From assembly GCF_000730425.1 (NCBI RefSeq), contig NZ_CP008896.1, positions 1,860,001 to 1,924,000 of the forward strand: a stretch of 64,000 nucleotides of DNA, given 5' to 3'. The translations under genes and the position numbers were made by a program. The stretch is from Pseudomonas fluorescens. Lineage in GTDB: Bacteria; Pseudomonadota; Gammaproteobacteria; Pseudomonadales; Pseudomonadaceae. The notes beneath the pieces were generated by a model. That model had not been told where the DNA came from. It saw nothing but the letters and a program-made list of their open reading frames with translations, and did no database searches. This document shows, piece by piece, positions 17,941-26,999 of this stretch; position 1 is the first letter of the stretch, and the number at the start of each line of letters is the position of its first letter.

Positions 17941-19359
17941 ATGATGAGCAACCAGATTCCGGTACATGACGTTACCCCGCCTGCCAAAAAAACCAGCAAC
18001 ACGGTCGATCTCTACGCCTCGCGGGAGAAAATCTACACCCGCGCCTTCACCGGAATGTTCCGCAACCTGCGGATGCTCGGCGGTGCCGGTCTGTTCCTGC
18101 TGTACTTCGGCACGGTGTGGCTGAACTGGGGGGGGCACCAGGCCGTCTGGTGGAACCTGCCAGAACGTAAATTCTTTATTTTCGGTGCGACATTCTGGCC
18201 CCAGGACTTCATCCTGCTGTCGGGCATCCTGATCATCTCGGCCTTTGGCCTGTTCTTTATCACCGTGTACGCCGGGCGTATCTGGTGTGGCTATACCTGC
18301 CCGCAAAGCGTGTGGACCTGGATCTACATGTGGTGCGAAAAGGTCACCGAAGGCGACCGCAACCAGCGGATCAAGCTGGACAAGGCGCCGATGAGCGCCA
18401 ACAAATTCCTGCGCAAACTCAGCAAGCACACGTTGTGGCTACTGATCGGTTTTGTCACCGGCATGACCTTCGTCGGCTATTTCTCGCCGATCCGCGAATT
18501 GGTGCTCGACTTCTTCACAGGCCAAGCCGATGGCTGGTCGTACTTCTGGGTCGGCTTCTTCACCCTCGCCACCTACGGCAACGCCGGCTGGCTGCGCGAG
18601 CAAGTGTGTATCTACATGTGCCCGTATGCGCGCTTCCAGAGCGTGATGTTCGACAAGGACACCCTGATCGTGTCCTATGACCCGCGTCGTGGCGAAGTGC
18701 GTGGCCCGCGCAAGAAAGGCGTCGACTATAAAGCCCAGGGCCTGGGGGATTGCATCGACTGCACCATGTGCGTGCAAGTCTGCCCCACCGGCATCGACAT
18801 CCGTGACGGCCTGCAGATCGAGTGTATTGGCTGCGCCGCCTGCATCGACGCCTGCGACGCCATCATGGACAAGATGGACTACCCGCGCGGGTTGATCAGC
18901 TACACCACCGAACATAACCTCTCGGGGCAAAAGACCCACAAGCTGCGCCCGCGCCTGATCGGCTATGCGCTGGTGCTGCTGGCAATGGTCAGCCTGCTGG
19001 TCACGGCGTTCTTCATGCGCTCGCTGGTGGGTTTCGACGTCAGCAAGGACCGCGTGCTGTACCGCGAAAACGCCGAAGGGCGGATCGAGAACGTCTACAG
19101 CCTGAAAATCATGAACAAGGACCAGCGCGACCACACCTATGTGCTGGACGCCACCGGCCTGCCGGACCTCAAGCTGCAAGGCAAGCGCGAGATCAAGGTC
19201 GCCGCCGGGGAAATCTTCACCATGCCGGTGGAGCTGTCGAGTGCGCCGGAACAGATGCCATCGACCACCAACGAGGTGAAATTCATCCTCAAGGATGCTG
19301 ACGATGACAGCGTCCACGTTGAAGCCAAGAGCCGGTTCATCGGCCCACAAATTCGTTAA
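17941..19359 (+). CDS. ccoG: Cytochrome c oxidase accessory protein CcoG (FixG/RdxA)
   Basis: The 472-residue CcoG is an inner-membrane protein with several spans. It has a 2x[4Fe-4S] ferredoxin-like region (DCIDCTMCVQVCPTGIDIRD, then ECIGCAACIDACD) and the conserved RIWCGYTCPQSVWT and YMCPYARFQ motifs. The C terminus is an Ig-like periplasmic domain. It is thought to reduce Cu(II) to Cu(I) for delivery to the CuB site of CcoN. Tandem ATGs at 17941 and 17944 leave the exact start open. It begins the ccoGHIS assembly operon. Confidence 0.93.
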   Translation: MMSNQIPVHDVTPPAKKTSNTVDLYASREKIYTRAFTGMFRNLRMLGGAGLFLLYFGTVWLNWGGHQAVWWNLPERKFFIFGATFWPQDFILLSGILIISAFGLFFITVYAGRIWCGYTCPQSVWTWIYMWCEKVTEGDRNQRIKLDKAPMSANKFLRKLSKHTLWLLIGFVTGMTFVGYFSPIRELVLDFFTGQADGWSYFWVGFFTLATYGNAGWLREQVCIYMCPYARFQSVMFDKDTLIVSYDPRRGEVRGPRKKGVDYKAQGLGDCIDCTMCVQVCPTGIDIRDGLQIECIGCAACIDACDAIMDKMDYPRGLISYTTEHNLSGQKTHKLRPRLIGYALVLLAMVSLLVTAFFMRSLVGFDVSKDRVLYRENAEGRIENVYSLKIMNKDQRDHTYVLDATGLPDLKLQGKREIKVAAGEIFTMPVELSSAPEQMPSTTNEVKFILKDADDDSVHVEAKSRFIGPQIR

Positions 19360-19373
19360 AAGAGAGCAGAACA

Positions 19374-19913
19374 ATGCCCGTAGCAACTGCCGCAAGCCCC
19401 TGGTACAAGCACCTCTGGCCCTGGATCATCATTGCCATCCTGGCCTGTTCGGTGACGCTGACCTTGTCCATGGTGACCATTGCGGTGAATAACCCGGACA
19501 ACCTGGTCAACGACAACTACTACGAGGCCGGCAAAGGCATCAACCGCTCCCTGGACCGCGAACTGCTGGCCCAGACCCTGCAGATGCGCGCCACCCTGCA
19601 CCTGGATGAGCTGACCGGTGAAGTGGAGCTTTTTCTCACCGGCAACAGCGGGCCTGCCACGCTGGAACTGAACCTGATTTCGCCGACCCAACCGGAGAAG
19701 GACCGCAAGGTCGTCCTGACCCGCAGCCAGAGCGAGCCGGGTCGTTACATCGGCCAGGTGACCGACAAGGTCGAGGGCCGGCGCTTCGTCGAACTGCTGG
19801 GGGTGGAAGGTGACAGGACCTGGCGTATGTTTGAAGAGGAAGAGGTCAGCCATGGCACCGACCTGAAGCTGGGGGACGAGCCGTTGCAGGGTGCCGAGGA
19901 CCTGAAAAACTGA
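19374..19913 (+). CDS. ccoH: cbb3 oxidase assembly protein CcoH (FixH)
   Basis: The 179-residue protein has one N-terminal membrane helix (HLWPWIIIAILACSVTLTLS), the conserved NPDNLVNDNYYEAGKGIN just after it, and a periplasmic beta-rich domain. FixH/CcoH is needed to assemble or stabilise the cbb3 complex. It starts 14 bases after ccoG with AGAG upstream. Confidence 0.9.
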   Translation: MPVATAASPWYKHLWPWIIIAILACSVTLTLSMVTIAVNNPDNLVNDNYYEAGKGINRSLDRELLAQTLQMRATLHLDELTGEVELFLTGNSGPATLELNLISPTQPEKDRKVVLTRSQSEPGRYIGQVTDKVEGRRFVELLGVEGDRTWRMFEEEEVSHGTDLKLGDEPLQGAEDLKN

Positions 19914-19928
19914 CAGCCGCGCTTCGCG

Positions 19929-19992
19929 CATCGCCGGCAAGCCGGCTCCTACAGTGTGCGATAACCTTGTAGGAGTCGGCTTGCCGGCGATG
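19929..19992. repeat. REP palindrome between ccoH and ccoI
   Basis: Inverted arms CATCGCCGGCAAGCCGGCTC and the near-complement with GAGTCGGCTTGCCGGCGATG surround a 15-base loop. Its place inside the assembly operon could lower expression of the distal genes. Confidence 0.85.
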
Positions 19993-20022
19993 AGGCCCTC
20001 CCGCCCACACAGATCCAAAACC

Positions 20023-22473
20023 ATGACCACCCCAACCCCCTGCTACCACTGCGCGCTCCCCGTCCCGTCCGGCAGCCGCTTCACTGCGGTGATCCTCGGC
20101 GAACCCCGCGAGCTTTGCTGCCCGGGCTGCCAGGCGGTGGCCGAAGCCATTGTCGCAGGTGGCCTGGAGAGCTATTACCAACACCGCAGCGAGGCCTCGG
20201 CCAACCCCGAAGCCTTGCCCGTGCAACTGGTCGACGAACTGGCGCTGTACGACCGCGCCGACGTGCAAAAACCCTTCGTGCGTCACGAGGGCGACCTGGC
20301 CGAAGCCACACTGTTGATGGAGGGCATCAGCTGCGCCGCCTGCGGCTGGCTGATCGAAAAACACCTGCGCAGCCTGCCCGCCGTGGCCGAGGCGCGGCTG
20401 AACCTGTCCAACCATCGCCTGCACGTACGCTGGGCCGATGCACAATTGCCGTTGAGCCAGGTGCTCAGCGAACTGCGCCAGATCGGCTACGCCGCCCACC
20501 CGTATCAGGCCGATCGCGCCGCCGAGCAACTGGCCAGCGAAAACCGCCTGGCCCTGCGCCAACTGGGCGTCGCCGGCCTGCTGTGGTTCCAGGCGATGAT
20601 GGCGACCATGGCCACCTGGCCAGAATTCAATATCGACCTGAGCCCCGAGCTGCATGAGATCCTGCGCTGGGTCGCCCTGTTTCTGACCACTCCCATCGTG
20701 TTCTACAGCTGCGCACCGTTTTTCAAGGGCGCCATGCGCGACCTGCGCACGCGCCACCTGACCATGGATGTCTCGGTCTCACTGGCCATTGGTGGCGCCT
20801 ACCTGGCGGGGATCTGGACCGCAATCACCGGGGTGGGCGAGCTGTATTTCGATGCCGTGGGCATGTTCGCCCTGTTCCTGCTGGCCGGGCGCTATCTGGA
20901 GCGCCGTGCCCGAGAACGCACCGCCGCCGCCACCGCCCAACTGGTCAACCTCCTGCCCGCCTCGTGCCTGCGCCTCAAAGGCGATGGCCAGAGCGAGCGT
21001 ATCCTGCTCACCGAACTGGCCCTGGGCGACCGGGTACTGGTGCATCCGGGCGCGATCCTGCCGGCCGATGGGGTGATTCTCGATGGCCAGTCGAGCATTG
21101 ATGAATCCCTGCTCACCGGCGAGTACCTGCCACAACCACGGCAGGCCGGCGATAGCGTCACCGCGGGCACCCTCAACGTCGAAGGCGCGTTGACCGTGGA
21201 AGTCCGCGCCCTGGGTCACGACACCCGTTTGTCAGCCATCGTGCGCCTGCTGGAACGGGCCCAGGCAGAAAAACCGCGCTTGGCCGAAATCGCTGACCGC
21301 GCCGCGCAATGGTTCCTCGTCTGCTCACTGATCGCCGCCGCCGTGATCGGGTTGCTGTGGTGGGAGCTGGACGCCTCTCGGGCGTTCTGGATTGTCCTGG
21401 CGATGCTGGTCGCCACCTGCCCTTGCGCGCTGTCCCTGGCAACCCCCACCGCCTTGACCGCGGCCACCGGCACCCTGCACAAACTCGGCCTGCTGCTGAC
21501 CCGTGGCCATGTGCTCGAAGGCTTGAACCAGATCGACACGGTGATTTTCGACAAAACCGGCACGCTGACCGAAGGCCGCCTGGCCCTGCGTGCCATCCGG
21601 CCGTTGGGCAGCATCAGCAGCGACCTGGCCCTGGCCCTGGCCGCCGCCCTCGAAAACCGCTCCGAACACCCGATTGCCCGGGCCTTTGGTCGCGCCCCAA
21701 TGGCGGCCGATGAAGTGCTCAGCACCCCGGGCCTTGGGCTCGAAGGCCGGGTGGGCGAACGCCTGCTGCGTATCGGCCAGCCCGGTTTTGTCTGTGAGCT
21801 GAGCGGCTGCGCGATTCCCGAGTCGCCACAAGATGCCGGCCAATGGCTGCTACTGGGTGACACCGACGGCGCCCTGGCCTGGTTTGTCCTCGATGATCGA
21901 CTGCGCAGCGATGCACCGGCGCTGCTGGCCGCGTGCAAAGCGCGGGGCTGGCGTACCTTGCTGCTATCGGGGGATAGCTCGCCGATGGTCGCCAGCGTGG
22001 CCGACGAACTGGGCATCGATGAAGCCCGTGGCGGCCTGCGCCCGGATGACAAGCTGCAGGTGCTGCAACAGTTGCACAAGGAAGGCCGCAAGGTGCTGAT
22101 GCTCGGTGATGGCGTCAACGATGTGCCGGTCCTGGCCGCCGCCGATATCAGCGTGGCCATGGGTTCGGCCACCGACCTGGCGAAAACCAGCGCCGATGCG
22201 GTACTGCTGTCCAACCGCCTGGATGCCCTGGTGCAAGCCTTCAGCCTGGCCCGGCGCACGCGCCGCGTAATCATTGAAAACCTGCTGTGGGCCGGGCTAT
22301 ACAATGGCCTGATGTTGCCGTTCGCCGCTCTTGGTTGGATTACACCGATCTGGGCCGCGATCGGCATGTCCCTCAGCTCGTTGACCGTGGTGCTCAACGC
22401 CCTGCGCCTGACTCGCCTGCCGCGCGCCAGCGCCGCGAGCGCCACCCCACAGCCCCGCCCGCTGCCGGCCTGA
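20023..22473 (+). CDS. ccoI: Copper-transporting P1B-ATPase for cbb3 assembly
   Basis: The 816-residue CcoI/CopA2-type ATPase exports Cu(I) toward the periplasm for CuB insertion. It has an N-terminal cysteine cluster (CYHC at 7-10; CCPGC at 32-36), a heavy-metal domain GISCAACGW (C104, C107), the membrane metal site CPC (466-468) and the phosphorylation loop DKTGT (D510), followed by GDGVNDVPVL. The open frame begins at 19954 inside the REP element; the ATG at 20023 gives the normal N terminus. Confidence 0.93.
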   Translation: MTTPTPCYHCALPVPSGSRFTAVILGEPRELCCPGCQAVAEAIVAGGLESYYQHRSEASANPEALPVQLVDELALYDRADVQKPFVRHEGDLAEATLLMEGISCAACGWLIEKHLRSLPAVAEARLNLSNHRLHVRWADAQLPLSQVLSELRQIGYAAHPYQADRAAEQLASENRLALRQLGVAGLLWFQAMMATMATWPEFNIDLSPELHEILRWVALFLTTPIVFYSCAPFFKGAMRDLRTRHLTMDVSVSLAIGGAYLAGIWTAITGVGELYFDAVGMFALFLLAGRYLERRARERTAAATAQLVNLLPASCLRLKGDGQSERILLTELALGDRVLVHPGAILPADGVILDGQSSIDESLLTGEYLPQPRQAGDSVTAGTLNVEGALTVEVRALGHDTRLSAIVRLLERAQAEKPRLAEIADRAAQWFLVCSLIAAAVIGLLWWELDASRAFWIVLAMLVATCPCALSLATPTALTAATGTLHKLGLLLTRGHVLEGLNQIDTVIFDKTGTLTEGRLALRAIRPLGSISSDLALALAAALENRSEHPIARAFGRAPMAADEVLSTPGLGLEGRVGERLLRIGQPGFVCELSGCAIPESPQDAGQWLLLGDTDGALAWFVLDDRLRSDAPALLAACKARGWRTLLLSGDSSPMVASVADELGIDEARGGLRPDDKLQVLQQLHKEGRKVLMLGDGVNDVPVLAAADISVAMGSATDLAKTSADAVLLSNRLDALVQAFSLARRTRRVIIENLLWAGLYNGLMLPFAALGWITPIWAAIGMSLSSLTVVLNALRLTRLPRASAASATPQPRPLPA

Positions 22474-22495
22474 GCCGCGCGAGCATGGAGTAGCG

Positions 22496-22723
22496 ATGCC
22501 AGCTCTTTACGTAATGATTCCAGCGGCGCTGCTGATCGTCGCCATCGCCATCTACATCTTCTTCTGGGCGGTGGACAGCGGCCAATATGACGACCTCGAC
22601 GGGCCGGCCCATAGCGTGCTGTTCGATGACCAGGACCCCAAACACCTGGCTGCCATCGACGAAGCCAGCCGCCAGCCGCAGCAACCGGACAAGCCTGACG
22701 AACCGGCGCCCCCCCGTGTTTGA
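22496..22723 (+). CDS. ccoS: cbb3 oxidase maturation protein CcoS
   Basis: A 75-residue protein with one membrane helix (ALYVMIPAALLIVAIAIYIFF), then WAVDSGQYDDLDGPAHSVLF, the CcoS signature. It is needed for cofactor insertion into cbb3. GGAG precedes the ATG. Its last 8 bases overlap the next gene. Confidence 0.9.
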   Translation: MPALYVMIPAALLIVAIAIYIFFWAVDSGQYDDLDGPAHSVLFDDQDPKHLAAIDEASRQPQQPDKPDEPAPPRV

Positions 22724-23399
22724 CCTGGCGCCGCTGCTGGTTTCCGCGTTAATCCTCGGCCTGCTGGGCGGTGGCCATTGCCTGGGCATGTGCGGCGGAC
22801 TGATGGGCGCACTGACCCTGGCCATCCCGCCGGAGCAGCGCAGCCGGCGCTTTCGCCTGCTGCTGGCCTACAACCTGGGACGCATCCTCAGCTACGCCAC
22901 GGCCGGCGTGCTGATCGGCCTGGCCGGCTGGGCGGTAGCCAACGGCCCCGCCGCAATGTTCATGCGCATCCTCGCCGGCCTGCTGCTGATCAGCATGGGC
23001 CTGTATCTGGCCGGTTGGTGGAGCGGCCTGACCCGGATCGAAAGCCTCGGGCGCGGCCTGTGGCGCCATATCCAGCCGGTCGCCAGCCGTTTGCTGCCGG
23101 TGTCGAGCCTGCCCCGTGCCTTGCTGCTGGGTGCGCTGTGGGGCTGGCTGCCGTGCGGTTTGGTCTACAGCACGCTGCTGTGGGCAGCCAGCCAGGGCAA
23201 TGCGTTGGACAGCGGGCTGCTGATGCTGGCTTTCGGCCTCGGCACCTGGCCGGTGTTACTGGCCACCGGGCTCGCCGCCGAACGCCTCACCGCGCTGTTA
23301 CGCAAACGCAGTGTGCGTGTGGCCGGCGGCCTGCTGGTGATCCTGTTTGGCCTCTGGACGCTACCCGGCCCACACCAGCACTGGCTGATGGGCCACTAA
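22716..23399 (+). CDS. TauE/SafE-like transmembrane protein in the cco assembly operon
   Basis: The 227-residue polytopic membrane protein starts at GTG 22716, overlapping ccoS by 8 bases; the earlier in-frame ATG at 22587 would read through ccoS and is rejected. It contains GGGHCLGMCGGLMGAL near the N terminus, the CxxMCGG pattern of the COG2836 group, and AWGWLPCGLVYSTLLWA later. The conserved Cys pairs in membrane helices recall DsbD/CcdA-type proteins, and the setting beside a copper ATPase suggests a role in metal or thiol handling during cbb3 assembly. That role is inferred. Confidence 0.8.
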   Translation: MFDLAPLLVSALILGLLGGGHCLGMCGGLMGALTLAIPPEQRSRRFRLLLAYNLGRILSYATAGVLIGLAGWAVANGPAAMFMRILAGLLLISMGLYLAGWWSGLTRIESLGRGLWRHIQPVASRLLPVSSLPRALLLGALWGWLPCGLVYSTLLWAASQGNALDSGLLMLAFGLGTWPVLLATGLAAERLTALLRKRSVRVAGGLLVILFGLWTLPGPHQHWLMGH

Positions 23400-23428
23400 A
23401 AGGCCATGTGGCATAGCGCCGCTCCCCG

Positions 23429-23442
23429 TTGATACAAATCAA
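23429..23442 (+). promoter_or_regulatory. Perfect ANR box of the hemN promoter
   Basis: TTGATACAAATCAA is a full match to the ANR/FNR site. A -10-like TAGACT lies at 23465-23470, placing the box centre near -41.5 of a start at about 23477, the class II activator arrangement. Confidence 0.85.
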
Positions 23443-23501
23443 GATGACCGCCCAGCCATGCCCCTAGACTCGGCCCACTAGCCATTCCGGGGAACGCCCG
23501 C

Positions 23502-24884
23502 ATGCTCGACGCCATTCGTTGGGACACTGATCTGATTCATCGCTACGACCTGGCGGGGCCGCGCTATACCTCCTACCCCACCGCCGCCCAGTTCAACAGC
23601 CAGGTCGGCACCTTCGACCTGCTGCACGCGCTGCGCGACAGCCGCAAGGCCGTGCGCCCGCTGTCGCTGTATGTACACGTGCCGTTCTGCGCGAACATCT
23701 GCTACTACTGCGCCTGCAACAAAGTCATCACCAAGGACCGTGGCCGTGCCCAGGCCTACCTGCAACGCCTGGAACAGGAAATCCAACTGGTGGCCTGCCA
23801 CCTGGACCCCAACCAGCAGGTGCAGCAACTGCACCTTGGCGGCGGCACACCGACCTTTCTCAGCCACGACGAACTGCGCCAACTGATGGCCCAATTGCGC
23901 CGTCACTTCAACTTGCAGGATGACGATTCCGGCGACTACGGCATCGAAATCGACCCACGGGAAGCCGACTGGGCCACCATGGGCCTGCTGCGCGAGCTGG
24001 GCTTCAATCGTGTCAGCATCGGCGTGCAAGACCTGGACCCTGACGTGCAACGGGCGGTCAATCGCCTGCAAAGCCTGGAAGAGACGCGGGCGGTGATGGA
24101 TGCGGCGCGCACCCTGCAATTTCGCTCGATCAATATCGACCTGATCTACGGCTTGCCCAAGCAGACACCGGAGCATTTCGCCCATACGGTGGCCGAGGTC
24201 ATCAGCCTGCAACCCGATCGCCTGTCAGTGTTCAACTACGCCCACCTGCCGGAACGCTTCCTGCCCCAGCGGCGAATCAACAGCGACGAGCTGCCAGCCC
24301 CGGCCGATAAGCTGCAAATGCTGCACAACACTATCGAGCAATTGACAGCCGCCGGCTACAACTACATCGGCATGGACCATTTCGCCCTGCCCGACGATGA
24401 ACTGGCCATCGCCCAGGAAGAGTCGACCCTACAACGCAACTTCCAGGGCTACACCACCCACGGCCATTGCGATTTGATCGGGCTCGGCGTCTCGGCCATC
24501 AGCCAGATCGGAGATTTGTACTGCCAGAACAGCAGCGACTTGAATCACTACCAGAACGCCCTGGCCGGCGCACAACTGGCAACCAGCCGGGGCCTGCTCT
24601 GCACCGCGGACGATCGCCTGCGACGGGAAGTGATCCAACAGTTGATCTGCAACTTGCGCCTGGACTTCGAGAACATCGAGCAAGCGTTCACCGTGGACTT
24701 TCGCGGCTACTTCGCTGAAGTCTGGCCGCAACTGCAAGTGATGGCCGACGATGGCCTGATCGAACTCGACGCCCTGGGAATCCGTGTGCTGCCCGCAGGG
24801 CGCTTGCTGGTGCGCTCGGTGTGCATGGTGTTCGATGCCTACCTGGAACAGCAGAATAAGCAGCGATTTTCACGGGTGATCTGA
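23502..24884 (+). CDS. hemN: Oxygen-independent coproporphyrinogen III dehydrogenase
   Basis: The 460-residue radical-SAM enzyme decarboxylates coproporphyrinogen III to protoporphyrinogen IX without oxygen. The cluster motif is CANICYYC (C63, C67, C70), followed by an extra Cys in ACNK as in true HemN. LHLGGGTPTFL is the SAM-binding glycine motif and FGLP-like IYGLPKQTPE follows. Length matches E. coli HemN (~457). Its promoter has a perfect ANR box, so expression should rise at low oxygen. It is convergent with the next gene, with 6 bases between stops. Confidence 0.95.
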   Translation: MLDAIRWDTDLIHRYDLAGPRYTSYPTAAQFNSQVGTFDLLHALRDSRKAVRPLSLYVHVPFCANICYYCACNKVITKDRGRAQAYLQRLEQEIQLVACHLDPNQQVQQLHLGGGTPTFLSHDELRQLMAQLRRHFNLQDDDSGDYGIEIDPREADWATMGLLRELGFNRVSIGVQDLDPDVQRAVNRLQSLEETRAVMDAARTLQFRSINIDLIYGLPKQTPEHFAHTVAEVISLQPDRLSVFNYAHLPERFLPQRRINSDELPAPADKLQMLHNTIEQLTAAGYNYIGMDHFALPDDELAIAQEESTLQRNFQGYTTHGHCDLIGLGVSAISQIGDLYCQNSSDLNHYQNALAGAQLATSRGLLCTADDRLRREVIQQLICNLRLDFENIEQAFTVDFRGYFAEVWPQLQVMADDGLIELDALGIRVLPAGRLLVRSVCMVFDAYLEQQNKQRFSRVI

Positions 24885-24890
24885 CGCGGC

Positions 24891-25361
24891 CTACTTGGCG
24901 ATCAGCGACGCCGCTTTTACCGCGTCCTCGGCACTCAAATTCTTCATCACGTCGTTCAAGGACGCATAGGCGGAAGTCAACGCGGCCTGCAGGCCGCCCA
25001 ATGCGGCTTGCACGCCGCCCAGTTTCGCCTGGGCCTGATCCGGGCTCAGGCGCCTGTCAGCCATGATCGCCGTCATCTCAGCCATTTTTTCCGCGATCTG
25101 CTGCTTCAACTGGCGGATCATTTTCAGCAGTTTCTGCACGTTCTCGTCCAGCCCGCTTTCTTCGATATCGTTGTTGGCCGCTTTCTCGGCGTTGGCGGCC
25201 TTCAGCGACGCCCCGGAAAAGGTCACGCTCACGCCCTCGGCAGGCTTGGTATCACCAAGCGCAGCCGCCTCGGCCTCTACGCCTGCGGCGCTGGTTTTTT
25301 TCGGCTCAAGCAACGTCGGCACCGTGGTGCGGGACGGGAGATTACCGTCGATGGAAAGCAT
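24891..25361 (-). CDS. Hypothetical helical protein
   Basis: The 156-residue protein has a flexible Ala/Pro/Thr-rich N-terminal half and a C-terminal half that is strongly helical (LLKMIRQLKQQIAEKMAEM, then QAALGGLQAALTSAYASL). It has no signal peptide or cysteine and is probably cytosolic. The ATG at 25361 is preferred because GGAGG lies 9 bases upstream; an earlier ATG at 25376 overlaps that ribosome site. I do not recognise a family. It sits between hemN and anr but on the opposite strand. Confidence 0.7.
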   Translation of the reverse strand: MLSIDGNLPSRTTVPTLLEPKKTSAAGVEAEAAALGDTKPAEGVSVTFSGASLKAANAEKAANNDIEESGLDENVQKLLKMIRQLKQQIAEKMAEMTAIMADRRLSPDQAQAKLGGVQAALGGLQAALTSAYASLNDVMKNLSAEDAVKAASLIAK

Positions 25362-25515
25362 AATGTGAGCCTCCAAGCTCTTGGTCGTTAGCAGTCCATC
25401 GGCCGCTGTGTAAAATTCTTTATACCCCTGCCGGTTTTTTGTACAGGCTGGCCTGACAGTCCCTCATTGCGGTACCCTTACGTCTTATGTGTGTTTTCCC
25501 ACAAGGATTTAAGAA

Positions 25516-26250
25516 ATGTCCGAGCCAGTTAAACTGCGCGCTCATAGCCAGGCTCACTGCAAGGATTGCAGCCTGGCACCCCTCTGCTTGCCACTTTCGT
25601 TGAATCTGGAAGACATGGATGCGCTGGACGAAATCGTTAAACGTGGCCGCCCACTGAAGAAAGGCGAGTTCCTGTTTCGCCAGGGTGACAAGTTCGATTC
25701 CGTCTATGCAGTACGCTCGGGTGCCTTGAAAACGTTCAGCCTCAGTGACAGCGGCGAAGAGCAGATCACCGGCTTCCACCTGCCCAGCGAGCTGGTTGGC
25801 CTGTCGGGCATGGACACCGAGATTCACCCCGTGTCGGCCCAGGCCCTGGAAACCACTTCGGTCTGCGAGATTCCGTTCGAGCGCCTGGATGAGCTGGCCC
25901 TGCAATTGCCACAGTTACGCCGCCAACTGATGCGCGTGATGAGCCGTGAAATCCGTGACGACCAGCAAATGATGCTGCTGCTGTCGAAAAAAACTGCCGA
26001 CGAACGGATTGCCACCTTCCTGGTCAACCTGTCGGCGCGCTTTCGCGCCCGTGGTTTCTCGGCCAACCAGTTCCGCCTGAGCATGTCGCGCAACGAAATC
26101 GGCAATTACCTGGGCCTGGCGGTGGAAACCGTGTCCCGGGTGTTCACCCGCTTCCAGCAAAACGAGCTGATTGCCGCCGAGGGCAAGGAAGTCCACATCC
26201 TCGACCCGATCCAACTCTGCGCGCTGGCGGGCGGCTCCCTCGACGGCTGA
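25516..26250 (+). CDS. anr: Oxygen-sensing transcriptional regulator ANR (FNR family)
   Basis: The 244-residue regulator has the [4Fe-4S] ligands C15, C18, C24 and C117, equivalent to C20, C23, C29 and C122 of E. coli FNR. The cyclic-nucleotide-fold domain precedes a helix-turn-helix with [20 protein letters not shown], whose recognition helix (E..SR) reads TTGAT half-sites. Without oxygen it dimerises and activates hemN, cco2 and other genes. It lies within the group of genes it likely controls. I find no ANR box in its own 150-base upstream region. Confidence 0.95.
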   Translation: MSEPVKLRAHSQAHCKDCSLAPLCLPLSLNLEDMDALDEIVKRGRPLKKGEFLFRQGDKFDSVYAVRSGALKTFSLSDSGEEQITGFHLPSELVGLSGMDTEIHPVSAQALETTSVCEIPFERLDELALQLPQLRRQLMRVMSREIRDDQQMMLLLSKKTADERIATFLVNLSARFRARGFSANQFRLSMSRNEIGNYLGLAVETVSRVFTRFQQNELIAAEGKEVHILDPIQLCALAGGSLDG

Positions 26251-26340
26251 TCGCCAGACAAGGGGCGCGACACTTGCGGCCAAGCCAACCGGCCAGGCCG
26301 CAGGTATACTGCCGAGTCTTTGCTCCCAGGACTCCCGACG

Positions 26341-26889
26341 ATGGCCTTCGACTCCTTCGACATCAAATCCCTGATTCGCCCCGTCATCGACTTCCCCAAG
26401 CCTGGGGTGATCTTTCGTGATATCACGCCGCTGTTCCAGTCGCCCAAGGCCATGCGCCTGGTGGCCGACACCTTTATCCACCGGTATGTTGAAGCCGAGT
26501 TCAGCCACATCGGCGCGATGGATGCCCGGGGCTTTTTGATCGGCTCAGTGATTGCCTATCAACTGAACAAGCCCCTGATCCTGTTCCGCAAGCAAGGCAA
26601 GCTGCCGGCACAGGTGCTGTCGGAGGGCTATCAGACCGAATACGGTGAAGCCTTCCTTGAAGTACACGCCGACAGCCTGTGTGAAGGGGATTCGGTGTTG
26701 ATGTTCGATGACCTGATCGCCACCGGCGGCACCCTGATTGCTGCAGCCAACCTGGCGCGGCGCATGGGGGCACGGATTTTCGAAGCGGCGGCAGTTATTG
26801 ACTTGCCGGAACTGGGTGGCTCGCAGCGTTTGGGGGATATGGGAATTCCTACGTTCTGTTTGACGCAGTTTGGGTTGACCGAGCATTAA
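26341..26889 (+). CDS. apt: Adenine phosphoribosyltransferase
   Basis: The 182-residue enzyme makes AMP from adenine and PRPP. The opening [22 protein letters not shown] [11 protein letters not shown] and the PRPP-binding loop [17 protein letters not shown] are all visible. The start at 26341 ([19 protein letters not shown]) is the conserved one; an ATG seven codons upstream lacks a good ribosome site. Confidence 0.93.
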   Translation: MAFDSFDIKSLIRPVIDFPKPGVIFRDITPLFQSPKAMRLVADTFIHRYVEAEFSHIGAMDARGFLIGSVIAYQLNKPLILFRKQGKLPAQVLSEGYQTEYGEAFLEVHADSLCEGDSVLMFDDLIATGGTLIAAANLARRMGARIFEAAAVIDLPELGGSQRLGDMGIPTFCLTQFGLTEH

Positions 26890-26903
26890 CTGGCGGTGTT
26901 TTT

Positions 26904-26985
26904 ACTGGCCTCATCGCGGGCAAGCCCGCTCCCGCATTGGGCCCCGATCTCCTGTGGCAGCGGGCTTGCCCGCGATGAGGCCAGT
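26904..26985. repeat. REP-type inverted repeat after apt
   Basis: Long arms ACTGGCCTCATCGCGGGCAA and its complement near 26966-26985, of the GCGGGCTTGCCCGCGATGAGG class, lie between the convergent apt and acyl-CoA dehydrogenase genes. It may serve as a two-way terminator. Confidence 0.85.
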
Positions 26986-26999
26986 GAGAACTGCAGCCA

